The position numbers were made by a program, and so were the translations under genes. A stretch of 64,000 nucleotides of DNA. Source: Pyropia haitanensis (taxonomy: Eukaryota; Rhodophyta; Bangiophyceae; Bangiales; Bangiaceae). Below the pieces are notes generated by a model that saw only the letters and a list, made by a program, of their open reading frames with translations, did not search any database and was not told the origin of the DNA. This document shows positions 24,279 to 34,300 of the stretch, piece by piece. Within the stretch, counting starts at the first letter, position 1. The number at the start of each line of letters is the position of its first letter. Location of the stretch: the NCBI GenBank assembly GCA_008729055.1, contig SDUX01000004.1:5534559-5598558 (forward strand), written 5' to 3'.

Positions 24279-26733
24279 TCACCACAGAGTGCACCGGTCG
24301 GGCGGGTTGTACGGCGTCCCCGCCGAGCAGTTGAACGCAGCCGCAAATGGGGCAAACTGGGACAGCGGCCCCCGCACGCGTGCCCACCCCGGCGGGTGGA
24401 CCCTCTCCGCCAGCGCGTGGCGCTGCGCTTCCGCCCGCGCCACCGTGCACTCGACCTGCGCAAAGGCAGTAAAGAAGAGCTGCGCGGGCGTGAAGCGCGC
24501 GTCGAGCCGCGCGTTGGCCGGCCCCGCGCCGCCCGCCGCGGCGGCGCGCGCGGAAAACGCCGCCCAGGCCGCCGCCAGGCCCATGTGGTCGGCCTGGCTC
24601 TCCCTCGCCGTGCGGGTGGCGTTGAGGGCCGCGCCCGCCGGCACGTACGCGGGCGCCGCCATGGTCGCGTACGCGTCGCGCAGGCAGCGGTCGTTTTCCA
24701 CCCACGCCGCCGCCGACGCAGCCGACGACCAGTTGCGCAGCTGCGCCTGCGCGTCAAGCCGTCGGCCGGAGGCGTCAAACCCGTGGCCAATTTCATGCCC
24801 GACGACGGCCGCGGCGCCCGCAAACGTGACCGCGTGCGGGGCGGCCAGGTAGAAGAAGGGGTATTGGAGGAAGGCTGCTCCGAGGGAGGACGAACGGGGA
24901 AGGGAGGATGGGGGGGGGGGGGGGGGGGGTCAGGGCACGCAAGGCGATGACAGCGGGGAGCAGGGCCAGAAAGAGCTGTCAGATGGTTGCCCACCGCGGT
25001 GCGCTCCCGGACCCCACCCCAGCTGTTGGCACCGCGCGTGTACGCACGGCGGCGCACCCGTCCTCCCCCAACCCATACCAAGCAACACGCCCATCCACCT
25101 CCTTAAGCGAGGCAAAAAAAGGAGCAGGTCACACGCACGCACCCGCCGTCATCATGGCAACATTGGATGTAGGCGAATAAAACGCGTTGACCGTGACAGG
25201 CATCAGCGGCATATAGCGGTCAGCAGGGGCCGCCGCCCGCGCCCATTGCTCCCGCCAAAGACGTGCGCTCGCCGACAGGTAGGACGCCGGGAAGTCGTCG
25301 GCGGACACGACCACGCCCGACAAATCTTCGGCACCCGCGGCGGGGGTGACCTCCCCCATCAGCAGCTGCATGGCGGCCAGCTTCTTCCGCGCCGCCGCCG
25401 TCGTCGGCGCGTCGAGCCAGTCGGCCCGGTCAAAGAGGCGGCCGACGGCGGCGCGAACGTCCTCGGCCATGGCCACCGCAAAGGTCTTGTTCATGGCCGG
25501 CCGTTGGGCGTCCGCAAAAGCCGTGCCGACCTCAGTGGGGAATAGGGTACCCGCCCGACTGACGCACCGCACTAGCCGCGGCTTCGGAGCGGTAAGGCCG
25601 TAAACGACAGCGGTGTAGGCCTCCACCGCCGCCCGTGGGGCAGAGCCCAGCAGGTCCAATAAGGCGTACTCGCGCGTGGCGGCAACCGCCAGGTACGATT
25701 GCAGCGGCTTCAGGCCGTTGCCGCCTGGCGCCACCGCCGCCCGCAGCCACGCCTCCACCGCCCTCACGTACTCCACCAGGGCTACAACGTCTGCGTTCGC
25801 CGGGGGGGTCACGCCCACACCCTCCATGGCGGACGCCACCAGCTCGAGCACCAGCGCAATGGGGCTGGTCGCGTTCCGCACCAACGCCTGAGAGGCGACG
25901 AGCTGGTCGTCGACAGCGTGTGCCCATAGGGCCACGTCCGCCCGGACGGCCGCGGCGGTGGGTGGGGACTTGCCGGCAAAGGCGATGAGCTGAGCCTCAA
26001 ACGCGGCGGCCGCGTCGGCCACCGCCGACGCCGCCGTGGCACCAGCAGGAGTCTCCCCCAGCAGCCCGGCGTCCAAGGCAAAGCCCGCCAGGGTGACAAG
26101 CATCTTCTTGTGCGCCGCCCGCACGCTCACGTCGTACGCAGTGGCGCCCCGGAACGCCGCCTCGGCGGTGGTAAAGTCGGGGACGGCTGCAAAGACCGCC
26201 CTCGCGCCCGGCCGCCACGGGCTGTCCGTCACATACATGTCAAAGACGGGCTTGTCGACGGCCGCGGCGGCGAGGGTGGCCAGCGCGCCCACCGCCGTCG
26301 CGACCGACGCGTTGGCCCCCGTCAGCGCCGTCAAGGCGGGGCGCAGGCGCGCAAGCGGCGCCACGTCAACGGCGGGGCGGCTGGTGTTCATGCAGGCGGC
26401 GTAAAACACGCCCGACCGCGATGTGGCCATGGCTGGCGCCCGGAGCAGGCGGTCTACCGCCGCCGTCACGCGCGCCCGCACGGATGAGAACGTGCTTGTC
26501 GTCGCGACCGACGGTGGCGGCGGGTTGGCCGCCCGCCAGCCGCCGCACGCCCACTCGTACGCGTCCTGACACGGGTCGACCGACTCGTTGAGCGACGACA
26601 GCACCGCATCGGCGATCGCATCGGGAGTCACGGGCACGCCCGCGCCATCCGCGGCGGCACGCGTAGACGCGGCCGCCGCGGCTGTCCCAACCGCAAAGGC
26701 GGCCACCACCACCCAGGCGGCCACGCGGCCCAT
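24279..26733 (-). CDS. M13 family zinc metallopeptidase (neprilysin/ECE-like), two exons
   Basis: A membrane or secreted zinc endopeptidase of the neprilysin family. Exon 1 is 26733-25143 and exon 2 is 24874-24279, giving 728 residues, a normal M13 length. The ATG at 26733 starts a hydrophobic signal/anchor ('MGRVAAWVVVAAFAVG'). Family hallmarks are: 'VDPCQDAYEWACGGW' near the N-terminus; 'VNAFYSPTSN' before the intron and 'FLQYPFF' after it; zinc motif HEIGHGFD (H557, E558, H561); third ligand and stabilising Asp in ESQAD (E622, D626); and the C-terminal 'HPPGWARVRG' and 'CTLW'. The catalytic set is complete, so an active peptidase acting on small peptides outside the cell or in the secretory lumen is expected. 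The familiar HExTH threonine is Gly here, a minor change. Substrate unknown. Confidence 0.92.
24875..25142 (-). other. Intron in the M13 peptidase gene (268 bp)
   Basis: On the minus strand the donor is GTGCGT directly after the codons for 'MMTA' plus one base, and the acceptor is GAGCAG at 24876-24875 before 'CC TTC CTC CAA'. This phase-1 junction restores the family-typical spacing between the NAFY and FLQ motifs exactly. An AG three bases upstream would add one alanine. The intron contains a long G run (on the plus strand) at about 24911-24929. Confidence 0.8.
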
Positions 26734-28424
26734 GGTGTGGCTGCTGCCCAAACAAGGGACGTCGCGACGACACTAGAGAGGAGCGTGACCGGGAAAACGG
26801 GCCGCCGCCGCCACCACCACCACCACCGCCGTCGCTACCGTCACCACCACCGCCGCCGCCGCCACCACCGCCGCCGCCACCGCCGTCGCCGCCGCCTCGG
26901 GGCGTCGGTCCTCAACGGCGCGGGCGGATGAGCACGAGCGCCCCGGATGCGCGCCGCCGCCCCAACCCGTTGCCGTCGCCGCTCGTATCAAATAGGCAGC
27001 GCCGTGGCAGTCTGGCCGCCGCGCGGCCGCAGCCACGCGCGAAGGCGGGGGGGCGCGCTCCGCTGCGTCCCGAGGACGTCATCGCGTGGCGCACGGGCAC
27101 CAGCCGTCGTGCGAGGCCCACGGACCCCCGTCGACGGCTGCAGCGGGCGGGCACCGACAAAGAGTGGCCACACCATCAGGCGAGACAGCACATGGACGGG
27201 GCCAAAGCATGCACGCCCGCCCCCACTGCCTCCCTGACGCGCCTTTGGGGGGCAGGAGGGTAGGCCTGGCGGGCAGCCATCAGGAAGGGGAGGGTGGCGG
27301 CAAGGGTCAGGTTCATCCTTGTTGCCACCTTGACGGCGTGTCCCTATCGCAGGCCCTTGCAGAGGGTAGACCGCCGCGGGCGAGAAAACAATGGGTAGTG
27401 CACACGGGGAGGGGAACGACCCGCGGAGGCAGTCTCCAGGGTTGAGAGGCGATAATTATCGCTTCAAAATTATTGAGTAAATTATCATGAAAAGAAACGA
27501 TCGGGGGACCTACGACGATCATTATCAACCTTCATCCACGTGTCTCCACGTGTGAGACATTGTCACCGCTCGATCCTCACAGTGTGGTGGCGGCGGCGGT
27601 TGCGGTGGCGGTGGCTGCGTCGGCCGAAGTGACAGCCGCAGTGGTGGTGGGCGGGGGGGCAACGGCCTTGTTGCCGCCGCCGTCGCCGCCGCCGCCATGG
27701 CGGCGCAGCGACGGGGGAGGGCAGAGCGACGGCGACGGCGACAGCAGGGACGGCGACGGCGATTGAGGTGGACTACCGGCAGGTGCTGTACGGGCGGTAC
27801 CGGGCGTTCGTGTTTGAAACGTTCTCGGTAGATCGAGACGTGATTGCGGCGGGCATGGTCGGCGCTTTGTGATGTATGCCTATTGTCAGTTCTCGTGGCA
27901 CGGCGACTGCTCTATGGGCATTGCCCAGTTTACGTGACAGGGTGTCCGGGTGTGCTGTCCGCTCCATTCCAGTGCCTTATCGGTCTTACTAGAGCGTACC
28001 CCACCTGCCACTCGCTTGGAGGAATCTCCCGAGTCGTTCGTTGCATCACGATATGACGGAAAACCTCGCTGGAGGCCCTGCGAGCGCCTTCGAGTCGGCC
28101 AAATGACGCTGCGTTAGCCTTGATATCGTTGGAACACGCGGAGGGAGGTACGGCCGCGGGGGCGAACGCAGGAGCAGAGGCGGGAGCAGCAGCAGCAGCG
28201 ACGGCGACGGAGTGGCAGTGGCGGTAGAGGCGGCGATGGATACCGCGGCGGTCGCCGTGGTGGCCGTCGCAAGGGGTCCTGGTGAATCGAGGAGCACTGT
28301 GCATGACCCTCGTCAGAAGCGACAGCATCGGACCACCACGGAGAACTGCCAAGCCCCGAAAAAACCTCATCGGTCTGGGTTCTTTCTCGTACTAAACACA
28401 TCAAAGACAAGCCTTGTAGGCCAC
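26734..28424. other. Intergenic region upstream of the M13 gene
   Basis: No gene is called. It holds a CCACCA/CCGCCG simple repeat (26807-26890), an A/T-rich island (about 27450-27500) and two CACGTG motifs (listed separately). There is a short open stretch at about 27770-27871 (plus) whose end reads 'YRQVLYGRYRAFVFETF', and one at 27930-28130 (minus) reading 'NDIKANAASFGRLEGARR'. Both look less compositional than their surroundings and could be exon or pseudogene fragments, but neither is recognisable. Confidence 0.4.
27537..27552. promoter_or_regulatory. Paired CACGTG (G-box) motifs
   Basis: Two perfect CACGTG hexamers lie at 27537-27542 and 27547-27552, exactly ten bases apart, so they would face the same side of the helix. 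CACGTG is bound by bHLH and some bZIP factors in eukaryotes. No clear target gene starts next to them (the M13 gene starts 0.8 kb away and points left), so function is speculative. Confidence 0.25.
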
Positions 28425-29165
28425 TCACGTGAACAGAGAGGCTAGACCCTCTCTCTTCACAGGCCACCCACCTTGCCCGCCCCCCGCGTTCACACACTCC
28501 AACTCTACCAACTATCCCCTTGACGAACAACGTCCCACCGTCAGTTGGCCACCACAACTGCTATCGCCGCAAGCCAACACCCGGCACGTCGTCGCACGTC
28601 CTCGGCGAGGACCCCCCTCCACCCCCCGCTCCCCTTTCTGACGGGAGGTACCCCGCGGTGGGTCCTCAAAACTTGACGCCGCACACCGCTCCCGGCTGAC
28701 CGCTGCGCCGCGCACCCGACAGGCGACGGCCGCGGCCGCTCTTGAGCCAGCACGTCCCCCCCCGGTAGCGCGTCCACGCAAAGTGCGTGCACCAGGTGTA
28801 GCGGCGGCACACGCCGCCGCACCGCGAGCCGGGCACCCGGCGGGTGCCGACATCGTTGCCAGGCCAGTCGCAGCCGGGCGCCCAGATGACATTGTCGCCA
28901 ATGGAGCGGCGCCACGCAAACGCCGCGTCGGTGCCGGTGGGGGTGACGGTGAACAGGGCGGCCGTCGCGGCGGCGAGGGCGGTGGCCGCGGCGACCACCG
29001 TCGACCGGGACGAGCGGGAACGCGCCATGGCGAAGAGAGAGAGAGACAGCGCGATAGACGGGCGGGCGAGGGGGGGGAGGACGCGACGGGAAGAGGAGGA
29101 GGGTGAAGCGAATGAGCAGGGTGTGTGAGGGCGGGGGCGCTTGTTGCTGTGGCTGACCAAGATGC
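28425..29165 (-). repeat. Left outer arm of large inverted duplication
   Basis: This segment of about 740 bases is, by eye, nearly identical to the reverse complement of 32249-32985. It carries the PAN-like gene plus about 130 bases upstream and 240 bases downstream. Homology fades at both ends: near 28425 (GAGAGGCTAGACCCTCTC against a shorter variant) and near 29165 (GCATCTTGGTC). Beyond the inner end, homology continues but is much more diverged. Confidence 0.85.
28666..29028 (-). CDS. Secreted PAN/apple-like cysteine-rich protein, copy 1
   Basis: A predicted protein of 120 residues. The start is the ATG at 29028, in a CGCCATGG context after a TCTCTCTCTC-rich leader; an upstream ATG-less extension is open but unsupported. 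Residues 1-35 form a signal peptide or anchor (basic start, then an Ala/Thr/Val-rich core). The mature part is a compact PAN/apple-like domain: 'NVIWAPGCDWPGNDVG', then a CG-x-x-C pattern ('CGGVC'), 'WCTHFAWT', 'GGTCWLKSG' and a final 'VCGVKF', six cysteines in all. Such domains mediate protein or carbohydrate binding in secreted proteins of fungi, oomycetes and algae (family knowledge). The difference from copy 2 is GGVC against GDEC. The ligand is unknown. Confidence 0.75.
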   Translation of the reverse strand: MARSRSSRSTVVAAATALAAATAALFTVTPTGTDAAFAWRRSIGDNVIWAPGCDWPGNDVGTRRVPGSRCGGVCRRYTWCTHFAWTRYRGGTCWLKSGRGRRLSGARRSGQPGAVCGVKF

Positions 29166-30450
29166 TGTGTTACGCCCCACTCTTGGCGTGCTCCGTTGCT
29201 TCTTGTACTGAAAAAGAGACAGCTCGCATGGCGGTGGCTCGCCCTGCAGGGACTCCTTTCCGGCCGTCCCTGACCTCTCCCGGCGATGCCTGCAGCAGCC
29301 GGTCGGGGGCACATCCATCGCAGGGGTGTGGGAGTCAGGGGGGGGGGCGCACCATGGTCGTCGAGGCGGCGCCTGCACCTCCGCTCATCCGCCGCTCGCC
29401 CACCTACTCGACCCTCTCCTTCCCCCGCCCCCCCCAGCCGTTGCCCACGCCTTCGGCTGCACGCTCCGTGTCTGCCGCACGGCACAGCGGCCGAGCCGCC
29501 GCTCTCCGCACCGGTTGCGCGGGCGGGCGGCTTGGGTCCTCGACGCTGGCGCTGTCCACGATGACCGTGCGGGTGGCGGGCGGGGGAGGTGGGGAGACGG
29601 ACCGCTGCGCTTTGCGAGGCGACTGCACGACCCGGACAGCGCGAGGACAGAACAGCAATGAGGTGGGCTGCTCCTCGTGCAGAGAGGTGCTGACGAGACC
29701 GATGGATGGGAAAAGTTCATCGAAAACGCGGGCTCTTCACGAAAGTATTTCGAGGCACTTCTTGTTTCGCAGCAATTATGCCAACACCAGAGGAGTGCAT
29801 GCTCGCAGTGTTGGCCGTGTCGGACCAGACACTGTTCTACTGCTGCTGCAGCTGCGCGGCTGCAGTAGTGTGCCCCACGCGCATCGTGACAGCCGCTGCT
29901 CCCCTTCCGACCTCTACTGCACCGCAGACGCTCTGGCCTTCACCCCCCACCTCCCCCCCCTGCCTATGTCACCGCTGCTGTCTCGCAACCCCACCCACAC
30001 CCTTCTCTTCCAGACATCGCACGTTCCCATCACCCCCTCATCAGAACGGCTGCATCAAAATTTGGAAAACTACGTGAGACCACGTCGACGGTGGGCTCAG
30101 CGACATTGACGGCGACGATGAGAATCCACGGCTGCAGCGGCAGTGATGGGCGACCGCGCTTTTGTGTCGTGCGATGGTAGTGCCCGTCCATGACACTTAC
30201 AAATTGCCGCTTATGTCACTGGCGGCGTGGAGGAGGGCGCTTGGGATGGTGGCGGTGGCGGTGGTGCTGGCGGAGGCGGGTAGGCTATTACGCCGGCAGA
30301 AACACAAAGGATGGGGGGAGCACCGGCGGCGGTGGGGATGCTTGTGGTTTGGAGTGGGGCGGACTGCGCAGTGGGCTCTAAACCGGGATCCATGCAGTCG
30401 GCTCTTCAAGCCGGAAGGGCTTGAACAAACCTTGATTTTCCTTGAAGTGG
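29166..30450. repeat. Left inner arm, diverged inverted repeat with gene fragments
   Basis: This stretch is homologous, in inverted and diverged form, to about 31440-32248. Matching blocks include GCGCACCATGGTCG (29347) against its counterpart near 32045; a block translating to 'SDQTL' (29818, plus) against 31600-31583 (minus); and one translating to 'AQWAL-RDP' (30369, plus) against about 31545-31515 (minus). In the right arm the last two blocks are about 50 bases apart; here they are about 540 apart, so the left arm has gained about 490 bases (about 29870-30360). The translated similarity suggests remnants of an old exon, product unknown. Confidence 0.6.
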
Positions 30451-31439
30451 TCGCACGCGCCGCGGCGGCCGCCGCCCCAACTGAGTGGATTAGAGGCCGA
30501 TCCTCACACTTAAAAGGTTGACAAATACGGTAAAGTATATTGAAGGGAGGTGATGGGTTCCCTACTAAGGAGCATCCAATTGGCTGTCAAGTTTCGGTAA
30601 CTCTCCATCACAGTCCTCGCGGGGACCACGACGGCCATCCCTGAGCGGCCGACAATCCATCTCCATGGCCCGGCTGATGACGCCACAGAGATGCACGGTA
30701 ACACTGGCGTACTACCACCGCATCGCGGGCATGAGGCTTTAGTGACCACAGAGGCAGCGGCAGCGACTGCAGCGGCAGCGGCTGCAGTTGCGGGGGGCGC
30801 CGCGCTGGCGGCGCCAGCTGCCACTGCCGCCGACGTCCACGTTCCCGCCCTCCCGTCCCCCCTGCCGCCCGCCGGCTCTAGTCCGCATCGGGCCGCGACG
30901 GCGGCCGCGGCGGCGGCCGTGGCCGCGGCTGGTTTTGGCCCCTGTTGTCTATTACTGCCGCGAGTCTCGGCGCAAGTGCTTCGGGTGCCTGTCAGTGTCG
31001 TCGGAGAGAAGCAAGCCGACGGTTGGGAGCGTACTGTACCGCGTAATTGAAAAAAAAACTCTCAGGAAGATCTGCAGGCCGCCGAGATACGGCGTGCGCC
31101 TCACGTGATCAACTCCAGCGAGCTGCATAAATGCCGGGATACAATCCCAGAAACATGGGACTTTTCGGGTGAAACGGGGGCTACAAGCTCTTGTCGATGC
31201 TGTACTTCTATTAGGAGAGCGTGATCACGCTTAATACGGCGCGAGAGCTGTGTGCATTAGCACTTGAAGAAAGCTTGATAAACCTTGAATAATTGGTCAT
31301 GACCTGGGTGGACATCATCGTTCAGTACATCACTGTATAGCCCGCACTGAGACGCACCTTGTGGTGTATCGCAACCCCATGTCCGAGCAGGTGTTCATAA
31401 TGACTTCAAGGTTGATCACGTTTTCTTCAACAAATCGGC
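30451..31439. other. Central spacer of the palindrome
   Basis: The unique-looking centre between the two inverted arms. It includes a GC-rich, Ala-codon-rich block (30745-30950) and an A/T-balanced block (31020-31440) with short repeated phrases such as CTTGAAGAAAGCTTGATAAACCTTGAA. An open stretch ending at 31108 translates to 'YYCRESRRKCFGCL', but no family is recognisable. No gene called. Confidence 0.4.
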
Positions 31440-32248
31440 CTTTACGGGGTCTCTAGGGCACTTCATGATCGCCCTGGATCGTGATTTCTGCAAGGTTCTG
31501 CTTTTGAAAAGCGCTTGAAGAGGATCCCGCAACAAAGCCCACTGCGCTGGCTGCTGCCGCGCAGCAGCCGCAGTAATCGGACAACAGTGTCTGGTCAGAC
31601 ATGCCAAGCGCAAAACACTGACGCCTCATCAGTTGAAGAAGGACACCGAACAGGAGAAGCCAGGAAAATCTTTGGAATGTCTCTCTAAAACTTTCATCGA
31701 AATTCGCTTGCCTGCCGAGGTGTCAGCATCTGCGTTTACGAGCCGCAGCTCCGCTCCTCGCTGTTCTGTTCCGTCCTCGCGCCCTTCGCGGCACGTGTCC
31801 GTGGTCCGTGGTGCGTGTGGGCGCTTGGGTCGGCACCTGGCGAAACGCACCGGCTCGTCCCTCCTCCTCCCCATCGGCTACCCGCACGGTTGCCATGGGC
31901 AGCGCCGGCGTTGAGGACGTTGTCGACATCCCCACCTCCCCTCCGTGGGGATAACGGCTGGGGGGGTGAGAGGGGGGGAGCGGCGGGCAGGGGGGCGACC
32001 GGCGGGTGTGGGGAGGAGATGCGGGCGCCGCAGCGGCGACCATGGTGCGCCCCGCCCCCCCGCTCCCACACACGTGCGACGCATGCGCCATCCACCGGCT
32101 GCCCCTAGCATGGCCCGCCATGGCGGGGGGCGTCCTGGCGGCGTCACCGACGGTCGGCGCGGTGCTCCCGCATGGCGTCCAGCAGCCCCATGTGCTGCTT
32201 CGCGTTGAGGTTAAGAAGCACTGGGGCGTGCGTAGGAAGGAGTAGCAG
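31440..32248. repeat. Right inner arm, diverged inverted repeat
   Basis: Counterpart of 29166-30450 in inverted orientation, diverged by substitutions and indels. It reads on the minus strand through 'MSDQTLL', 'AQWALLRDP' and 'LFKS'. It lies upstream of the second PAN-like gene and so may include part of its regulatory region, shared in ancestry with that of copy 1. Confidence 0.6.
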
Positions 32249-32985
32249 AGCATCTTGGTCAGCCACAGCAACAAGCGCCCCCGCCCTCACACACCCTGCT
32301 CATTCGCTTCACCCTCCTCCTCTTCCCGTCGCGTCCTCCCCCCCCTCGCCCGCCCGTCTATCGCGCTGTCTCTCTCTCTCTTCGCCATGGCGCGTTCCCG
32401 CTCGTCCCGGTCGACGGTGGTCGCCGCGGCCACCGCCCTCGCCGCCGCGACGGCCGCCCTGTTCACCGTCACCCCCACCGGCACCGACGCGGCGTTTGCG
32501 TGGCGCCGCTCCATTGGCGACAATGTCATCTGGGCGCCCGGCTGCGACTGGCCTGGCAACGATGTCGGCACCCGCCGGGTGCCCGGCTCGCGGTGCGGTG
32601 ACGAGTGCCGCCGCTACACCTGGTGCACGCACTTTGCGTGGACGCGCTACCGGGGGGGGACGTGCTGGCTCAAGAGCGGCCGCGGCCGTCGCCTGTCGGG
32701 TGCGCGGCGCAGCGGTCAGCCGGGAGCGGTGTGCGGCGTCAAGTTTTGAGGACCCACCGCGGGGTACCTCCCGTCAGAAAGGGGAGCGGGGGGTGGAGGG
32801 GGGTCCTCGCCGAGGACGTGCGACGGCGTGCCGGGTGTTGGCTTGCGGCGATAGCAGTTGTGGTGGCCAACAGACGGTGGGACGTTGTTCGCCAAGGGGA
32901 TAGTTGGTAGAGTTGGAGTGTGTGAACGCGGGGGGCGGGCGAGGTGGGTGGCTTGTAGAGAGGGCCCAGCCCCTCTCCATTTCAG
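32249..32985 (+). repeat. Right outer arm of large inverted duplication
   Basis: Near-identical reverse complement of 28425-29165. It contains the complete second PAN-like gene with its TCTCTCTCTC-rich 5' leader and 3' flank. Only scattered differences are visible by eye, in contrast to the diverged inner arms. Confidence 0.85.
32387..32749 (+). CDS. Secreted PAN/apple-like cysteine-rich protein, copy 2
   Basis: A 120-residue paralogue of the minus-strand gene at 28666-29028, identical except for 'CGDEC' instead of 'CGGVC'. Same start choice (ATG 32387, CGCCATGG), signal peptide, six cysteines and PAN/apple-like core ('GCDWPGNDVG', 'WCTHFAWT', 'GGTCWLKSG'). It is transcribed away from copy 1, with 3.36 kb between the two start codons. 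Because the second Cys of the pair is kept in both copies, both should fold. The shared 5' leader suggests similar expression (inference). Confidence 0.75.
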   Translation: MARSRSSRSTVVAAATALAAATAALFTVTPTGTDAAFAWRRSIGDNVIWAPGCDWPGNDVGTRRVPGSRCGDECRRYTWCTHFAWTRYRGGTCWLKSGRGRRLSGARRSGQPGAVCGVKF

Positions 32986-34300
32986 GGACTTCGATAGTGT
33001 TTCATGGCGCGTCCTGCCAGACTGGGACAGACGCTAGAGTACAACCGACATTGTCGTCTTCGAGCATCGCCCAGGGCGGATGTCTTTGGTGCACTCTTCG
33101 TCTTGCCGATGCCAGAGCAGCGCGGACCCTGGCTATTCCCAGTAGGGGATGCACCGGCCGTCCGCTGAAGGAGTGGCGGCTGCGCTGGTCGAACCAGGTT
33201 GGCGCCTGTCGCAAGCCGTTGCTCCCACAATCCTTGCGGGCGAGGCTGCTACTTGTACGGGGGGGCTCGGTCGTGGTCCTCCCGCATTTCTCCCCAGCTC
33301 TCTGCACGCTCGCTTGTCTGATATGTATTTGATCAATGAGAATGTAATTCAATAGATGTCACGTCAGTTGACCAATATCTACACGTGGCGCAGAGGCTCA
33401 CGAGCCACTGTATGCCCCGCATCCAATTTGCAGCGGGAATGGACGTGGGAGTGTCTCGGTCTCTTGCACCTCAACCCTCGACGGCATGCGCGAGGCTGAA
33501 AGAAGGGGGGGGGGGGCCGAAGGATCCAGATGGATCTCTCCGACCGCAGTCCCATTCCATGCTGCACTGCGGGCCGAATCCTGCTCAGGCAGGCCACATT
33601 CGCCTGATCCCTCCCGCAGGCCACATCTGAGAGCTACGTGCAGAGAACACGTCCGCTGACTGGGCACTGCGGCTCTCTCATACGCGGCCCAGGCGGCTGT
33701 GGGGGGGGGGGAGGCGGTTACGGTCGCCCTCGCCACGCAGGTTGCCGCTTGGCGGCACACATGCCGCAGCGGCCCGAGCGTGGTTTGTGCTCCCGCCCAC
33801 CACCGCCACCACGGCTGCACACACCACTGGGGGCGGGGGGGGGACAGAGCAGAATGGGGCCCCCCCTCCGACGCTGTCGGACACGCGACGCCCCCCCATG
33901 GTGGCGGACCTGGGGGGGGGGCGGGCGGGTGTGCCGCGGCTCGAACAGGTCCTGGTGTCGGCCTGATATCTCCCGCCCACAGGCATCCTCCCCCGGCCCG
34001 GTGGCGCACGCCGCCCTCTCCGAGGGTCGCGGAGCAGCGGCGTGGGAGATCGACCGAGTGGCCCGCCGCCGGTCGATGCCCCCCGTCGCCTCGGCCAACG
34101 TCCCCCACGTCGGTCGGCTCTTCTTGGTTTTGCCCCGGGCCTTTGTTTCTTCCCTCCCTCCCTGCATCTCGGATACGGTCGCGTTTACCGGATCACCCCC
34201 CCGCCACCTGCCCCTCCCCCTCCCCCTCCCCTCCCCCCCCCCCACCCCCTCTTCCCCTCATCCCCCTGCGCCTGTCAGACGACCACCGCACGTGGGCGCG
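32986..34300. other. Intergenic region
   Basis: No gene recognised. It contains an A/T-rich patch at 33315-33380 and, towards the next gene, pyrimidine-rich sequence with C runs (34195-34270) that probably forms the 5' UTR of the coiled-coil gene. Open frames here lack recognisable domains. Confidence 0.45.

Noticed and set aside
22685..25081. Minus-strand frame of about 800 codons crossing the M13 intron
   Set aside because: It runs through exon 2 of the peptidase in the wrong frame and through its intron. The peptidase motifs decide the correct frame.
26731..26751. Upstream start for the M13 peptidase (adding MGSSHT)
   Set aside because: The upstream codon is TTG. The in-frame ATG at 26733 directly precedes a normal signal sequence.
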